DNA of 64,000 bases. Source: Sphingomonas nostoxanthinifaciens (GTDB lineage: Bacteria > Pseudomonadota > Alphaproteobacteria > Sphingomonadales > Sphingomonadaceae). Both the position numbers and the translations under genes were made by a program. The stretch lies in contig NZ_CP082839.1 in the NCBI RefSeq assembly GCF_019930585.1, positions 496,001 through 560,000 on the forward strand. The letters run 5' to 3'. The first letter of the stretch is position 1; every line of letters begins with the position of its first letter. Positions 1-8,770 of this stretch are shown here, in pieces. Below the pieces are notes generated by a model. It saw only the letters and a list, made by a program, of their open reading frames with translations. It was not told where the DNA came from and did not search any database.

Positions 1-158
1 ACGTGCGCGATCAGGTCCATTTGTCGTTCCCCACACTCGCGGCGGCGAAGGCCTATGCCGAGCGCCATGGCCTCGCTTATCATGTGACGTCGGGTCAGGC
101 CGGGCGCACCCTGAAGCTCCAGACCTACGCCGACAATTTCAAGGGTCCGGCGATCTGA
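1..158 (+). CDS. ETC complex I (NDUFS4-like) subunit, C-terminal part
   Basis: Only the last 51 codons are in the window (reading from position 3, stop TGA at 156-158). The translation contains LSFPTLAAAKAYAERHGL and then LQTYADNFKGP before the stop. This is the C-terminal signature of the alphaproteobacterial 'ETC complex I subunit' family, the bacterial relative of mitochondrial NDUFS4, an accessory subunit of the peripheral arm of NADH:ubiquinone oxidoreductase. The YADNFK ending is typical. The start and N-terminal half lie upstream of the window, so integrity cannot be judged. Confidence 0.8.
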   Translation, partial: VRDQVHLSFPTLAAAKAYAERHGLAYHVTSGQAGRTLKLQTYADNFKGPAI

Positions 159-166
159 CGCCGATC

Positions 167-218
167 CGTTCGGGGTGATCCCGAACGTGCCGCGCCATGC
201 GCGCTGACGGCATGGCGC
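167..218 (+). terminator. Two stem-loops after the complex I gene
   Basis: Two consecutive perfect stems lie 9 and 34 bp after the stop codon: CGTTCGGG/CCCGAACG with a 5-nt loop (167-187), and GCGCCATGC/GCATGGCGC with a 9-nt loop (192-218). Neither is followed by a T-run, so a classical intrinsic terminator is not proven. They could act in 3'-end protection or Rho-assisted termination. Confidence 0.4.
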
Positions 219-323
219 AGCGTTGCGGGTCGGTCCGTCGTGTTGCGCCGCCGCCTGCGCGCACGCCGGTGGCGAAGCGGATCGAGACGCGATAGGGACG
301 ACACGACCGGCGAAGGAGGCAGC

Positions 324-1850
324 GTGGCGCAGGCGGATCGGCTTTCCATGGCCTGGCGAACGGTCGCTGCGCGGCGTCGCTCGTACGGCAGCGGGCGTTA
401 CGACGAGGGCCGGCGCTCCACGATCCTGGCGGTCGAGCTGTCGCTTTGCGTCGCATGGCTGCTCGGATCGTGGCTGCTCTCGACGATCTTCGCCAGCGTC
501 TGGTGGTCGGTGGCGTCGCTCGGCACCTATGCATGGCTGGTGATCCTGCTGGTGCGGGCGGAACCCACCGGCGCGGCTTTGCTCCTCCCCACTTTGATCG
601 AGAAAGCGTCGACCTTCGTCGCGCTCGCGCTGATTCCCTTCGATTCGCAGATTCCGGAACTGGGCCTGATCGGCGCGCCGAGCGGATGTGCCCCGGCGTT
701 CGCCGTCTACACGGCGATCTCGCTGGTCAGCTATGTGCTGCTGTTCCGGTTGCTGAACCGGAACACGCAGGGCAAGTCCGGCTATCCGCTGACGCCGTTG
801 TTCGATCGGCTGGCGACGCCGATCGCGCTCGGCCTGGTGGCGTTTAGCGGCATCATGATCCTCGATCTGCTGGCGAGCGGCGCGCGAAGCGGCTTCCCGT
901 TGCTCACCGGCATGGATCGCTTCTATTTCCGCCGCGTCTTCGCGGACAAGGGCACGCTGTACATCCTCAATCTGAAGTTCGTGACCAGCTTCATGCTGGG
1001 CATGGTGGTGTTCTGCCTGCCCGCGCAGGCGACCGTCCGGCAGCTCGCGAAGCTGGCTTACACCGCGCTGATGGTGATGTACTTCCTGTTCGGCGACAAG
1101 TTCTTCACGATGCTGGCATCGCTCTCGGCGTTTTTCGCGCCCTATCTCTATCTCAACGCGCGCGCGGTACTCCAGCAGATCGGGCGCTATGCCGTCGCGG
1201 CCGCGGCCGCATTGATGGTCGTGTTCGCGGTGACGTGGTTTATCTATTCCGATCTCGGCCGCCAGAATCCGACCGCGACCGCGCAGCGGCTGAGCGGGCG
1301 CGTCGTCGGCCAGGGCGAGCTCTGGTATCTGCAATATGGCCTCGGCGCCCCGGTCTGGAACTGGGACGGCGAGATGGTCGATCGCAACATCCAGGCGCTG
1401 ACGGTCAAGGACATCGACATCTTTGCGCTGCGCGCCTCGATCGGCCCGGCTTTTTATTCAAATGGCTATGCGCCGGACAAGATCCGCACCTCGCTGCACC
1501 GCAATGCCGGCAGCGTGACCTATACGGCGGCGCTGGAGCCGCTGGGGTTGCATACCTTCGGGTGGGGCGGTCTTGCGATCATGATGGTGATCGTCGGCTT
1601 CATGAGTGCGCTGGGGTCGGCCTATGTCGCGCTCGCCATCCGCACGCGCTCGATCCTGATGGGCACGTTTGCGGCTTATGTGTCGGTGCAGCTGCGTACC
1701 ACTTTGGCGCAGGGCACGCCCTACGTCCTGTTCAGCGTGTTCAGCATGGTCTGGCTGAGCGTCATCCTGCTGATCGAGCTTAGCCTGCTGCTCGTCGGGC
1801 TGTCGCAGCGACGGGTCGGGCAGCGCCGCCCCGCGCTCCGCGCCTTCTGA
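324..1850 (+). CDS. Polytopic membrane protein, possible polysaccharide (Wzy-like) polymerase
   Basis: 508 aa from GTG at 324, chosen because AAGGAGG sits directly upstream at 313-319. A longer reading from 240 lacks such a site. The protein is almost entirely hydrophobic segments, roughly ten membrane spans. A longer polar stretch at about residues 340-400 (with the motif GELWYLQYG) would form a large loop, followed by three or four more spans. That pattern (many TMs with one large C-terminal-half loop) fits O-antigen or exopolysaccharide polymerases, but no diagnostic motif is certain. It faces the acyl-decoration cluster at 1920-9831, which would suit a glycan role. A different polytopic envelope protein is equally possible. 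Confidence 0.5.
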   Translation: MAQADRLSMAWRTVAARRRSYGSGRYDEGRRSTILAVELSLCVAWLLGSWLLSTIFASVWWSVASLGTYAWLVILLVRAEPTGAALLLPTLIEKASTFVALALIPFDSQIPELGLIGAPSGCAPAFAVYTAISLVSYVLLFRLLNRNTQGKSGYPLTPLFDRLATPIALGLVAFSGIMILDLLASGARSGFPLLTGMDRFYFRRVFADKGTLYILNLKFVTSFMLGMVVFCLPAQATVRQLAKLAYTALMVMYFLFGDKFFTMLASLSAFFAPYLYLNARAVLQQIGRYAVAAAAALMVVFAVTWFIYSDLGRQNPTATAQRLSGRVVGQGELWYLQYGLGAPVWNWDGEMVDRNIQALTVKDIDIFALRASIGPAFYSNGYAPDKIRTSLHRNAGSVTYTAALEPLGLHTFGWGGLAIMMVIVGFMSALGSAYVALAIRTRSILMGTFAAYVSVQLRTTLAQGTPYVLFSVFSMVWLSVILLIELSLLLVGLSQRRVGQRRPALRAF

Positions 1851-1892
1851 ACGAAGCGGGCCGCCGGGGCAGGCCTGGATCCGGCCAAATAT

Positions 1893-1916
1893 CGAGCGAT
1901 CGGGCCCGGTCGCTCG
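1893..1916. terminator. Hairpin between convergent genes
   Basis: CGAGCGA and TCGCTCG form an inverted repeat around a GC-rich centre, in the 69-bp gap between two convergent stop codons (1850 and 1920). Position and symmetry suggest a bidirectional terminator. There is no strong T-tract on either side. Confidence 0.4.
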
Positions 1917-1919
1917 ACT

Positions 1920-2945
1920 TCACCCGTGCGGGATATCGGCCGTCAGCCGCCCAAGCTCCGGCGCATAATCACGGCTGAACGCCTCGGCGCCGGCCTGGTT
2001 GAGGTGGTGCGCGTCGCCGAATGCGCAATCGGGCCGCGTGGTCAGCAGATCAGGCGCGAAGCGCGCATTGGCGTAGGGCGCCGCCTGCTGCATGAGATAG
2101 GCGCGATAGCCCGCCGCATAGGCCGGGTCGAGGATGCGCATGCTGGCGGCGCTCATCGGCGTCGGCCCGAACACCACGGCGATGTGCCGATCCGCGAACA
2201 GCTTGAGCATTCGCTGCAGGTAGAGCGTCACCAGCGGGTTGGCGGTGAACGTCTTCTGCGTCGCTTCCCACGCCAAGCCGGTCGCGCACTTGGCCGGAAT
2301 GCCGTTGACGTGCTGGCCGCCCTGGCGAAGCGTGTCCGCCTCAATCTTCGCATTCTCATGACGCCGCCCGACCAGATGCGCGCCGATCAGGCTCGCGAAA
2401 TCGTAGGGTGGGAAGTGATAGGCATACATCCAGTTCTTCATCGGCGGCGGCGGCTCCGAGCCGAACGCGCCGTGATACAGATCGGAGCGATGGAGCGCAT
2501 GCTCGTCGGCAGCGATCTGCTGGAGGTCGCCGAAGCCGAGCTGGCCGTAGCTGACGGCGTGCAGCCACAACCAGTTCATCTCGAAATACTGACGCGGCGA
2601 GAATGACACGATCACCACGCGCGGCGGGCGCGGGCAGGCGGCGATCCGCTTCGCCTGAAAATAGGTTTCGACCGGCGTGGCACCGGTCAGCGCCAAATTG
2701 CGGATGCCCGTTCCCAGCATGGCGGGCGCGTACCCGGCCGCCGCGCGCGAATCGCCGATGATCGCGACCTCGCCGACGTCGCACGATTTCAGCATCTCGG
2801 CCTTGGCGGTCCATTGGCCGTAATCCATGTCGAGGAAGCCGGCGCGGCCATAGAGCGTGAACGCCCAGACCGCGCCGAACGCGCAGACGAAGACCGCCGC
2901 CAGGACGAGCAGATAGCGCTTCGCGGAGGGAATGGCGCTCTCCAT
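1920..2945 (-). CDS. SGNH-fold (DltD/AlgX-like) membrane-anchored protein
   Basis: 341 aa from ATG at 2945, which overlaps the TGA of the upstream MBOAT gene (ATGA). This tight coupling decides the start. One N-terminal membrane segment (about residues 11-31) anchors a periplasmic domain. SGNH-hydrolase landmarks are visible: GDSR (GDS at 64-66), an asparagine in a RNLALTGATP block, and a C-terminal GDAHHLNQAGA block carrying the Asp/His pair (D311, H314). Proteins of this shape work beside MBOAT acyltransferases (DltD with DltB, AlgX/AlgJ with AlgI) and are thought to hand over or finish O-acylation of extracytoplasmic polymers. Last gene of the fkbH-acp-mboat operon. Role inferred from fold and neighbours; the acyl group and acceptor are unknown. 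Confidence 0.65.
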   Translation of the reverse strand: MESAIPSAKRYLLVLAAVFVCAFGAVWAFTLYGRAGFLDMDYGQWTAKAEMLKSCDVGEVAIIGDSRAAAGYAPAMLGTGIRNLALTGATPVETYFQAKRIAACPRPPRVVIVSFSPRQYFEMNWLWLHAVSYGQLGFGDLQQIAADEHALHRSDLYHGAFGSEPPPPMKNWMYAYHFPPYDFASLIGAHLVGRRHENAKIEADTLRQGGQHVNGIPAKCATGLAWEATQKTFTANPLVTLYLQRMLKLFADRHIAVVFGPTPMSAASMRILDPAYAAGYRAYLMQQAAPYANARFAPDLLTTRPDCAFGDAHHLNQAGAEAFSRDYAPELGRLTADIPHG

Positions 2946-4552
2946 CAGAATTGGAAGTACAGGAACTCGGAGGTGCCGCCGAGCGACAGGCACGCGAGCA
3001 GGGCGGCGAAGGCGATCGTCACGGCCCAGCGCGGCGTCGGCCCCCATTGGAGCCACCGCGGCGCCGGCGGCGGCAGGTTGCCGAGCACCGGTTCCGCGAC
3101 CGCCATGATCTGCTGCGTGTTGGGCATGAACCAGCAGATCGCGAAGCTCACCGCGATCTGCGCGAGCTGCTTGATCCGCGCGGGCGTGAACAGGTCGAAG
3201 ATGCCGAGATGGGCCAGCACGCGCTTGACCATGCCGGCATGCTCCACCGCCGCGCCATTATGCTCGACCCCGTGCAGCCCGACCATCGCCGCGAGCAGAT
3301 CCACCGCCTGCCCGCACGATGCGGCCCGGAAGAAGACCTGGCCCAGCAGCACGGCGAAATAGGTGATCGCCATCGACAGCACGATCTGGGGCAGCGGCGG
3401 CTCGCGCTTCTCCGCGCCCTTGGGCGGCTTGGGCCGGAACATCCGCCAGCCGTGGTTGATCGTCAGATACAGGCCGTGAAGCACGCCGAAGACGAGGAAC
3501 TGGAGGCCGGCGCCGTGCCAGATGCCCGCCAGCGCCATCGTCAGGATCGTCGGATAGGCGACCAGCGCGGCGAAGGCGCCCGGCGTCTCCAGCGCCTTGC
3601 GCGTCATCGGCCGGCCGCGCGCGATGCGGCTGCGGCGCATCGCCATCGCGATCGGGTTGTAGAGATATTGGGTCAGGTAGCGCGTCAGGCTCATATGCCA
3701 GCGCTGCCAGAAATCGACGATGTTGCGCGCCTTGTAGGGCGAGTTGAAATTGGGCGGGAAGCGGACGTTGAACAGCATCGCCAGCGCGATCGCCATGTCG
3801 GAATAGCCCGAAAAATCGAAATAGAGCTGCAGTGAGTAGGACAGCGCCGTCGTCCAGCCGCCGACGAGCTGCATCGACGCCGCGCTGGCGAAGCCCGCCG
3901 CGACGTTGGGCGACAATGTGTCGGCCAGCAGCGACTTCTTCAGCATGCCGAGCACGAACAAGGTGAGCGCCGGCGCGATGTTGCGCGCGCGCAGGCCGTA
4001 GTTCGACCGATCGGCGAACTGCGGCATCATCTCGCCATTGTGCAGGATCGGTCCCGCGATCAGGTGCGGGAAGAAGGTGACGAACAGCACATAGTCCGAC
4101 AGGCTGTTGTCCTTCGTCACCCCGTCGCGGCAGTCGACCAGATAGCCGATCTGGGTGAAGGTGAAGAACGAGATGCCGAGCGGCAACACGACCGACGCCA
4201 TGCCCTGAAATGCCGACAGATAGCCGTAGCCGGCGAAGAAGCTCAGCAGGGCATAGGCATATTTATAGTAGAACAGCGCCAGCAGATCGACGGTGATGCC
4301 GCCGATCAGCAACCCCTTCTGCAATCCTGGCCGATCCGCCGTGCGGCGGATGGCGACCGATATGCCGTAGTTGAACGCGATCGAGATCGAGATCAGGACG
4401 ATCAGATAGGGCGCCCAGAAGCCGTAGAAGGTGAGCGACGCCGCGATCAGCCACAGGATGGCGGGCGTGCGCCCCCACAGGCTGGTGACCCCGTAGCCCG
4501 CAATGGCGAGCGGCAGGAAGACCAGCAGGAACGGCCAGGATGTGAAGAGCAT
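2945..4552 (-). CDS. MBOAT family O-acyltransferase (AlgI/DltB-like)
   Basis: 535 aa integral membrane protein. Family landmarks are clear: FFPHLIAGPI (about 160-169), DFWQRWHMSLTRYL (H286) and GIWHGAG with the conserved histidine H346. This is the AlgI type of membrane-bound O-acyltransferase, which passes an acyl group across the membrane from a cytoplasmic donor onto an extracytoplasmic glycan. The gene lies 19 bp downstream of the ACP gene and overlaps the SGNH gene by one base at 2945. The free ACP next door, loaded by the FkbH protein upstream, is the obvious candidate donor, which would make this a DltB analogue. Normal length for the family and no broken motif. Confidence 0.9.
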   Translation of the reverse strand: MLFTSWPFLLVFLPLAIAGYGVTSLWGRTPAILWLIAASLTFYGFWAPYLIVLISISIAFNYGISVAIRRTADRPGLQKGLLIGGITVDLLALFYYKYAYALLSFFAGYGYLSAFQGMASVVLPLGISFFTFTQIGYLVDCRDGVTKDNSLSDYVLFVTFFPHLIAGPILHNGEMMPQFADRSNYGLRARNIAPALTLFVLGMLKKSLLADTLSPNVAAGFASAASMQLVGGWTTALSYSLQLYFDFSGYSDMAIALAMLFNVRFPPNFNSPYKARNIVDFWQRWHMSLTRYLTQYLYNPIAMAMRRSRIARGRPMTRKALETPGAFAALVAYPTILTMALAGIWHGAGLQFLVFGVLHGLYLTINHGWRMFRPKPPKGAEKREPPLPQIVLSMAITYFAVLLGQVFFRAASCGQAVDLLAAMVGLHGVEHNGAAVEHAGMVKRVLAHLGIFDLFTPARIKQLAQIAVSFAICWFMPNTQQIMAVAEPVLGNLPPPAPRWLQWGPTPRWAVTIAFAALLACLSLGGTSEFLYFQF

Positions 4553-4571
4553 CGGTGCGCCCTCCCCGACG

Positions 4572-4814
4572 TCAGGCCGTCTTCTTCTCGATCAGGTTCA
4601 CGAGCTCGCCGACATTCTTGAGGTGGTCCACCTCGGCCGTCGCGATCTTGATCCCGAAATGCTGCTCGACCGCCGCCATGATGTTGACATGGCTGAGGGA
4701 ATCCCACTCCTCGACCTCGTCGGCGGTGGTGTCCTCGGTCAGTACCAGGGTCTCGTCGTCGAAATATTCGCGCATGATGGTGGTGAGGTCGGACAGGATC
4801 TGGGCGCGGTCCAT
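4572..4814 (-). CDS. Acyl carrier protein
   Basis: 80 aa, the usual size for a free ACP. The phosphopantetheine site is EEWDSLSHV with Ser39, in the standard DSLxH context at the start of helix II. The protein is acidic. The ATG at 4814 lies 5 bp after the FkbH stop, so translation is probably coupled. It is not the housekeeping fatty-acid AcpP. Between an FkbH gene and an MBOAT gene it most likely carries the acyl group (glyceryl, if FkbH acts as in polyketide pathways) that the MBOAT exports. Confidence 0.9.
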   Translation of the reverse strand: MDRAQILSDLTTIMREYFDDETLVLTEDTTADEVEEWDSLSHVNIMAAVEQHFGIKIATAEVDHLKNVGELVNLIEKKTA

Positions 4815-4819
4815 GCTGC

Positions 4820-6715
4820 TTATTCCTTTATCGTTGCGATGTAGGTGGCGTGCGGCTGATAGGCCGCGAGATCGAGCATCCAGTAGGTCGTGCCCTCGTC
4901 GCCGGCACCGTCCTCGGCGAAGCCGAGCTTGCGGTAATGTTCGGCGACCATGCTGTTCTTGGCCGAGGGGATGTAGGTGCCGCGCAGCCCGGCGAAGCCC
5001 GCCTCGCGCGCCAGTTCGGCGAGCAGGTTGAGCGCGGCCTGCTCGACGCCGCGGCCCAGTACGCGGCAGCTCATCAGCCACGTGTCGATCTCGGCGATCG
5101 CCGGATCGGCGGCGGAGGGGCGGGCGATAATGACCGAGATCATCCCGTTGTCGCCGAACGTGTCGGTCAGGCGCAGCTGCAGCGTGATCGTATCGTCCAC
5201 GCCGATCAGCGCCTGCACCTCGGCGTCCGAATAACGGCGCGTGGTCAGGTTGAACTGGTTGGATTTGTTGATGAGCTGGGCGACGCGCGAGGCGCCTACG
5301 CCATCGAACGGCCGCCACAGCATCTCCATCGACAGGCTCTGGAGGTAGGAGGCCACGTCGGTCACCTGCGCCTTGGCGGCGTCGCGCTGCGCGTTCGCCT
5401 GATATTGGCTGGCGCGTTGGGCATCGTCGGCGGTGACGGTCGACGCCTCGAAATAGCCGGCGTCGGCGACGGTGTTGACGTAGGTGGTCGGGTCTTCCGG
5501 CAGCTCCGGCACCTCGACCATCGGCAACTCGCGCCGGATGATGTTGCGCTCGAACGGATTGTCGTCGACGAAGACGAGCGAATCGATGCCGATATTCAGC
5601 TGGCGCGCAATCTCGCGCAGGTTGGTGGCCTTGTCCTGCCAGTTGGCGATGAAGCAGGCGATGTCGCCGCGCCGCAGCTTCATCTCGGGATGCTTCTCGA
5701 ACGCCTCGAGCGCATTGGCCTCGTCATTCTTGGAGCAGACCGCGAGGATCACGCCGCGGCTGGACAGATCGTGCGCATAGGCCTGCAGCGCGAGGTGCGC
5801 CTCGCCGACCGCATTGCCCTGACCAAGCACGATGCCCTCCAGCCCGTCGTCGCCGATCACGCCGCCCCACAGGGTGTTGTCGAGATCGAGCACGAGGCAT
5901 TTGGACGAGCGGCCGAAGCGCGCGGCGACGGCGCGCCCGACCAGATCGCCATAGAGCGGCGCGACCAGCGGGTGGATCTCCTGCTTGGCGCGATACCACA
6001 GAGCGGGATCGTAGAAGGTCGAGAGACCGTGATGCTCCACCGCCTGGGTGAGCGAGACGATGTCGACACCGCTGGCATCCGCCTGATCGCGCAGCATCGC
6101 GTTGAAGGTGTCGACCAGCGCGCGCGGCGACCAGGCGAGGCGATGTTCGTTCGAGCCGATCAACGCCGGGAACACCGGCATCGCATTCTGCTGGAGCACG
6201 TGCGCGCCAAGCCCGCGGGCGAGGCTCCACGCCTGATCCAGTCGGCCGATCACCGACCGCAATTCCTGCTCGGCCGCATTGCCGTCGCGCGTCGCGGCGG
6301 CAGCGCTGACGAGGTGCCGCGCATCCTGCGCGAACAGGACCACGTTTGGGTTGAAGGCGTGCAATGCCGAGCCCGGATCGGCCAGCTCGTGGAAATACTG
6401 GCCGTAGGCGCCGGTATAGACCTCGATCCACATGTTGCGCCGCAATCCGGCGACTCGGATCGCCGGAATCAGATGCTCGACGGTCGACGAGCCCAGCAGT
6501 GCAAGTCGCACCGGCGGCGCGGCGAGGCCGGCCGGGGGCTCATTCCCGAACAGCCGGGTGACGACGCGCGCTAGTCGCTCCGTTTTGGTGAAATCCAGGC
6601 GCGTCCGCGCGAGCTGCACGAGTTCGGCCCAGGCCGCTTCGCCTGTTTGATTACGTGCGGTGGCAAGTCGGTCGCCCCAATCGGCCGCGACCGGCAACCA
6701 ATACAAGTCTGACAT
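4820..6715 (-). CDS. FkbH-domain protein (HAD-IIIC acyl-ACP loading enzyme)
   Basis: 631 aa. The central HAD domain begins with LDLDNTLWGG (D277-x-D-x-T281), followed by CSKNDEANA and FVDDNPFERN, the FkbH/HAD-IIIC signature. An N-terminal region with LGSSTVEHL (about 74-82) resembles the SGNH-like part of long FkbH proteins. The C-terminal ~200 residues look like the acetyltransferase-like domain of the family. Characterised FkbH proteins dephosphorylate 1,3-bisphosphoglycerate and load glycerate onto an ACP. The ACP gene follows 5 bp downstream and an MBOAT gene after that, so the likely role is to charge that ACP for export to an envelope polymer. Start ATG at 6715. First gene of a four-gene operon. 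Substrate identity is inferred. Confidence 0.88.
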   Translation of the reverse strand: MSDLYWLPVAADWGDRLATARNQTGEAAWAELVQLARTRLDFTKTERLARVVTRLFGNEPPAGLAAPPVRLALLGSSTVEHLIPAIRVAGLRRNMWIEVYTGAYGQYFHELADPGSALHAFNPNVVLFAQDARHLVSAAAATRDGNAAEQELRSVIGRLDQAWSLARGLGAHVLQQNAMPVFPALIGSNEHRLAWSPRALVDTFNAMLRDQADASGVDIVSLTQAVEHHGLSTFYDPALWYRAKQEIHPLVAPLYGDLVGRAVAARFGRSSKCLVLDLDNTLWGGVIGDDGLEGIVLGQGNAVGEAHLALQAYAHDLSSRGVILAVCSKNDEANALEAFEKHPEMKLRRGDIACFIANWQDKATNLREIARQLNIGIDSLVFVDDNPFERNIIRRELPMVEVPELPEDPTTYVNTVADAGYFEASTVTADDAQRASQYQANAQRDAAKAQVTDVASYLQSLSMEMLWRPFDGVGASRVAQLINKSNQFNLTTRRYSDAEVQALIGVDDTITLQLRLTDTFGDNGMISVIIARPSAADPAIAEIDTWLMSCRVLGRGVEQAALNLLAELAREAGFAGLRGTYIPSAKNSMVAEHYRKLGFAEDGAGDEGTTYWMLDLAAYQPHATYIATIKE

Positions 6716-7054
6716 GCGAGACGCGCCCCTTGTAGCCGGACGACTGGCCGCACCGGGCGAGCAGACGCAAGAAGATCGTTAACATACAGGACGCGTCGCC
6801 GTCAGCCTGTTTGTGCAGGTGCGAGAAAAAGCGTTCGATGAACGGTTGCTAATGCGCGGCAATCGTCGGGCGAAGGTGCAAAATCCGGTCGGCGATTCCG
6901 TAAAATCGGCGTCGCTGCAGCGCCAAAATTGTCAAACCGTTCCGGTTAAATCGAGTGAAACCCTGCCGTTGTACAGGGGTGGTATTGGCGGTAGCAGCCG
7001 TTGGGGGGAGACCGGCTCGTCGCGGGCGAGCGTGGACTACAGGGATGAATTAGG
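6716..7054. promoter_or_regulatory. Divergent control region of the two acyl-decoration arms
   Basis: A 339-bp gap between fkbH (minus) and the AMP-ligase gene (plus), clearly richer in A/T than its neighbours. It contains a perfect palindrome AACCG-TTC-CGGTT at 6935-6947, a possible operator, directly after TTGTCA at 6929-6934. No convincing -10 was found at the right distance, so promoters are not called. A purine-rich ACAGGGA at about 7039-7045 can serve as the ribosome binding site for the ATG at 7055. No gene or RNA recognised. Confidence 0.4.
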
Positions 7055-8770
7055 ATGGATTCTGAGGCGCATGGCGTATTTCGTCAGCGTCTTTCGGTGG
7101 ATTTCGCTCGCCCTGCGCTCATCACTCCGGATGGGCAGCAGCTCGTCTATGGCGAGTTGCTGCGCCGGGCGGACGCGATCGCGGAGCAGATCGGTTCCCG
7201 ACGGACGCTGGTCTTTCTGGAAGCGTCGAACAGCATCGACGCGATCTGCAGCTATGTGGGCTGCCTGCTTGGTGGACACCCGGTCTATCTGTTCGCGGAT
7301 CAGGACGGAGACGTTCCCCGCCACCTGATCGAGCGCTATCGGCCGGGCGCCGTGCTGCGCCCGACGCGGCCCGAGCCGCTTGCGTTGCTGCACCACGATC
7401 TGCCGTGCGAACTGCATCCCGATCTCGCTTTGCTGCTGTCGACGTCAGGATCGACCGGTTCGCCCAAGCTGGTCAAGTTGTCGTTCGCCAACATCACGTC
7501 GAACGCGACCGCGATCGCCCAGTATCTGGAGATCATGCCCGACGATCGCGCGATGACCTCGCTGCCGTTCGCTTATTCCTACGGCATGTCGGTCATCAAC
7601 TCGCACCTGATGGCCGGGGCGGCGGTCCTGCTCAACGACGCGCCGATCAGCGATCCGGCATTCTTCGACACGTTCAGGCAGAACGAGGCGACCAGCTTCG
7701 CGGGCGTGCCCTACAGCTTCGACGTGCTCAGCATCGCCGACCCGAGCTGGGCGGAGATTCCCAGCCTGCGCTACGTGACGCAGGCGGGCGGGCGGCTCGA
7801 TCCGCAGAAGGTGCGGCATTTCGTCCAGCTCGGCGCGCAGCATGGCTGGAATTTCCACGTCATGTACGGGCAGACCGAATGCGCGCCACGCATCGCGCAT
7901 CTGCCGCCAGAGCTGGCCGAACATTATCCCGATTGCATCGGCATTCCCGTGCCGGGCGGCGCGATCACCTTGATCGATAGCGACGGCGGCGTGATCGGCG
8001 AGGCGGGCAGGCCCGGCGAGCTGGTCTATTCCGGCCCCAACGTGATGATGGGCTATGCCGAAAGCGCGGACGACCTCGCGTCCGGGCGGGCGCCCGCGCC
8101 GCACCATACGGGCGATCTCGCCTGCCGGAACGAGATCGGCCTGTATCGCATCGTCGGGCGGCTGAGCCGGCTGGTCAAACCCTATGGCATTCGCGTCAAT
8201 CTCGACGAACTGCAGGCGGTGCTGCGCGAGACCTTTCCCGGCGTGGTGTGCACCGGATCGGACGCGCGGATCGTCGTCGTCAGGCCGGATCGCGATCCGG
8301 GCGACGATGCCGCGATCGCCGCCTTCCTCGCGTCGCGGCTCAAGCTGCCCGAGGCGATGTTCCAGGTGGTGCGCGCGCCCAAGATACCGCTGCGCGCCAA
8401 CGGCAAGATCGATTTCGGCGCGATCGAGGCGCTCGCCGCCGCGCGGCTGGCGAAGGAAGAAGCCGAGCGGCCGGGTGCCGTCCGCACCATCCTCTCCGCC
8501 CGCTTCGCCAAGCAGATCGCGATCGAGGCCGGCCAGATCCTCGGCATCATCAAGCCGCAATGGCGCGGGGTGCGCCACATCTATGGCACGATCCTCAACC
8601 TGCCGGCGGTCGACGGCAACGATACGTTCGTCAGCCTCGCCGGCGATTCGCTGAGCTACGTTCAGACATCGGTCGCGCTGACCCAATATCTGGGCCACCT
8701 GCCGCTGGGATGGGAAAATGCCCCGGTCGACGTGCTCGAACAGGAGAGCCCCGTTGCGCAAGCCTTCTGA
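7055..8770 (+). CDS. AMP-dependent acyl ligase with C-terminal carrier domain
   Basis: 571 aa ANL-superfamily enzyme. Adenylation motifs appear in order: STSGSTGSPKLVKLS (A3), MYGQTECAPR (A5), HHTGDLACRNEIG (A7), GRLSRLVKPYGIRVN (A8) and a terminal RANGKIDFG (A10) with the catalytic lysine. The last ~90 residues carry LAGDSLSYVQ with Ser532, which looks like a phosphopantetheine attachment site. The protein therefore seems to activate an acid as acyl-AMP and load it on its own carrier domain. Its stop overlaps the next gene by 17 bp, and that gene encodes a membrane acyltransferase, the natural user of the loaded acyl group. Substrate not predictable by eye. Arrangement resembles a DltA-DltC fusion. 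Confidence 0.85.
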   Translation: MDSEAHGVFRQRLSVDFARPALITPDGQQLVYGELLRRADAIAEQIGSRRTLVFLEASNSIDAICSYVGCLLGGHPVYLFADQDGDVPRHLIERYRPGAVLRPTRPEPLALLHHDLPCELHPDLALLLSTSGSTGSPKLVKLSFANITSNATAIAQYLEIMPDDRAMTSLPFAYSYGMSVINSHLMAGAAVLLNDAPISDPAFFDTFRQNEATSFAGVPYSFDVLSIADPSWAEIPSLRYVTQAGGRLDPQKVRHFVQLGAQHGWNFHVMYGQTECAPRIAHLPPELAEHYPDCIGIPVPGGAITLIDSDGGVIGEAGRPGELVYSGPNVMMGYAESADDLASGRAPAPHHTGDLACRNEIGLYRIVGRLSRLVKPYGIRVNLDELQAVLRETFPGVVCTGSDARIVVVRPDRDPGDDAAIAAFLASRLKLPEAMFQVVRAPKIPLRANGKIDFGAIEALAAARLAKEEAERPGAVRTILSARFAKQIAIEAGQILGIIKPQWRGVRHIYGTILNLPAVDGNDTFVSLAGDSLSYVQTSVALTQYLGHLPLGWENAPVDVLEQESPVAQAF

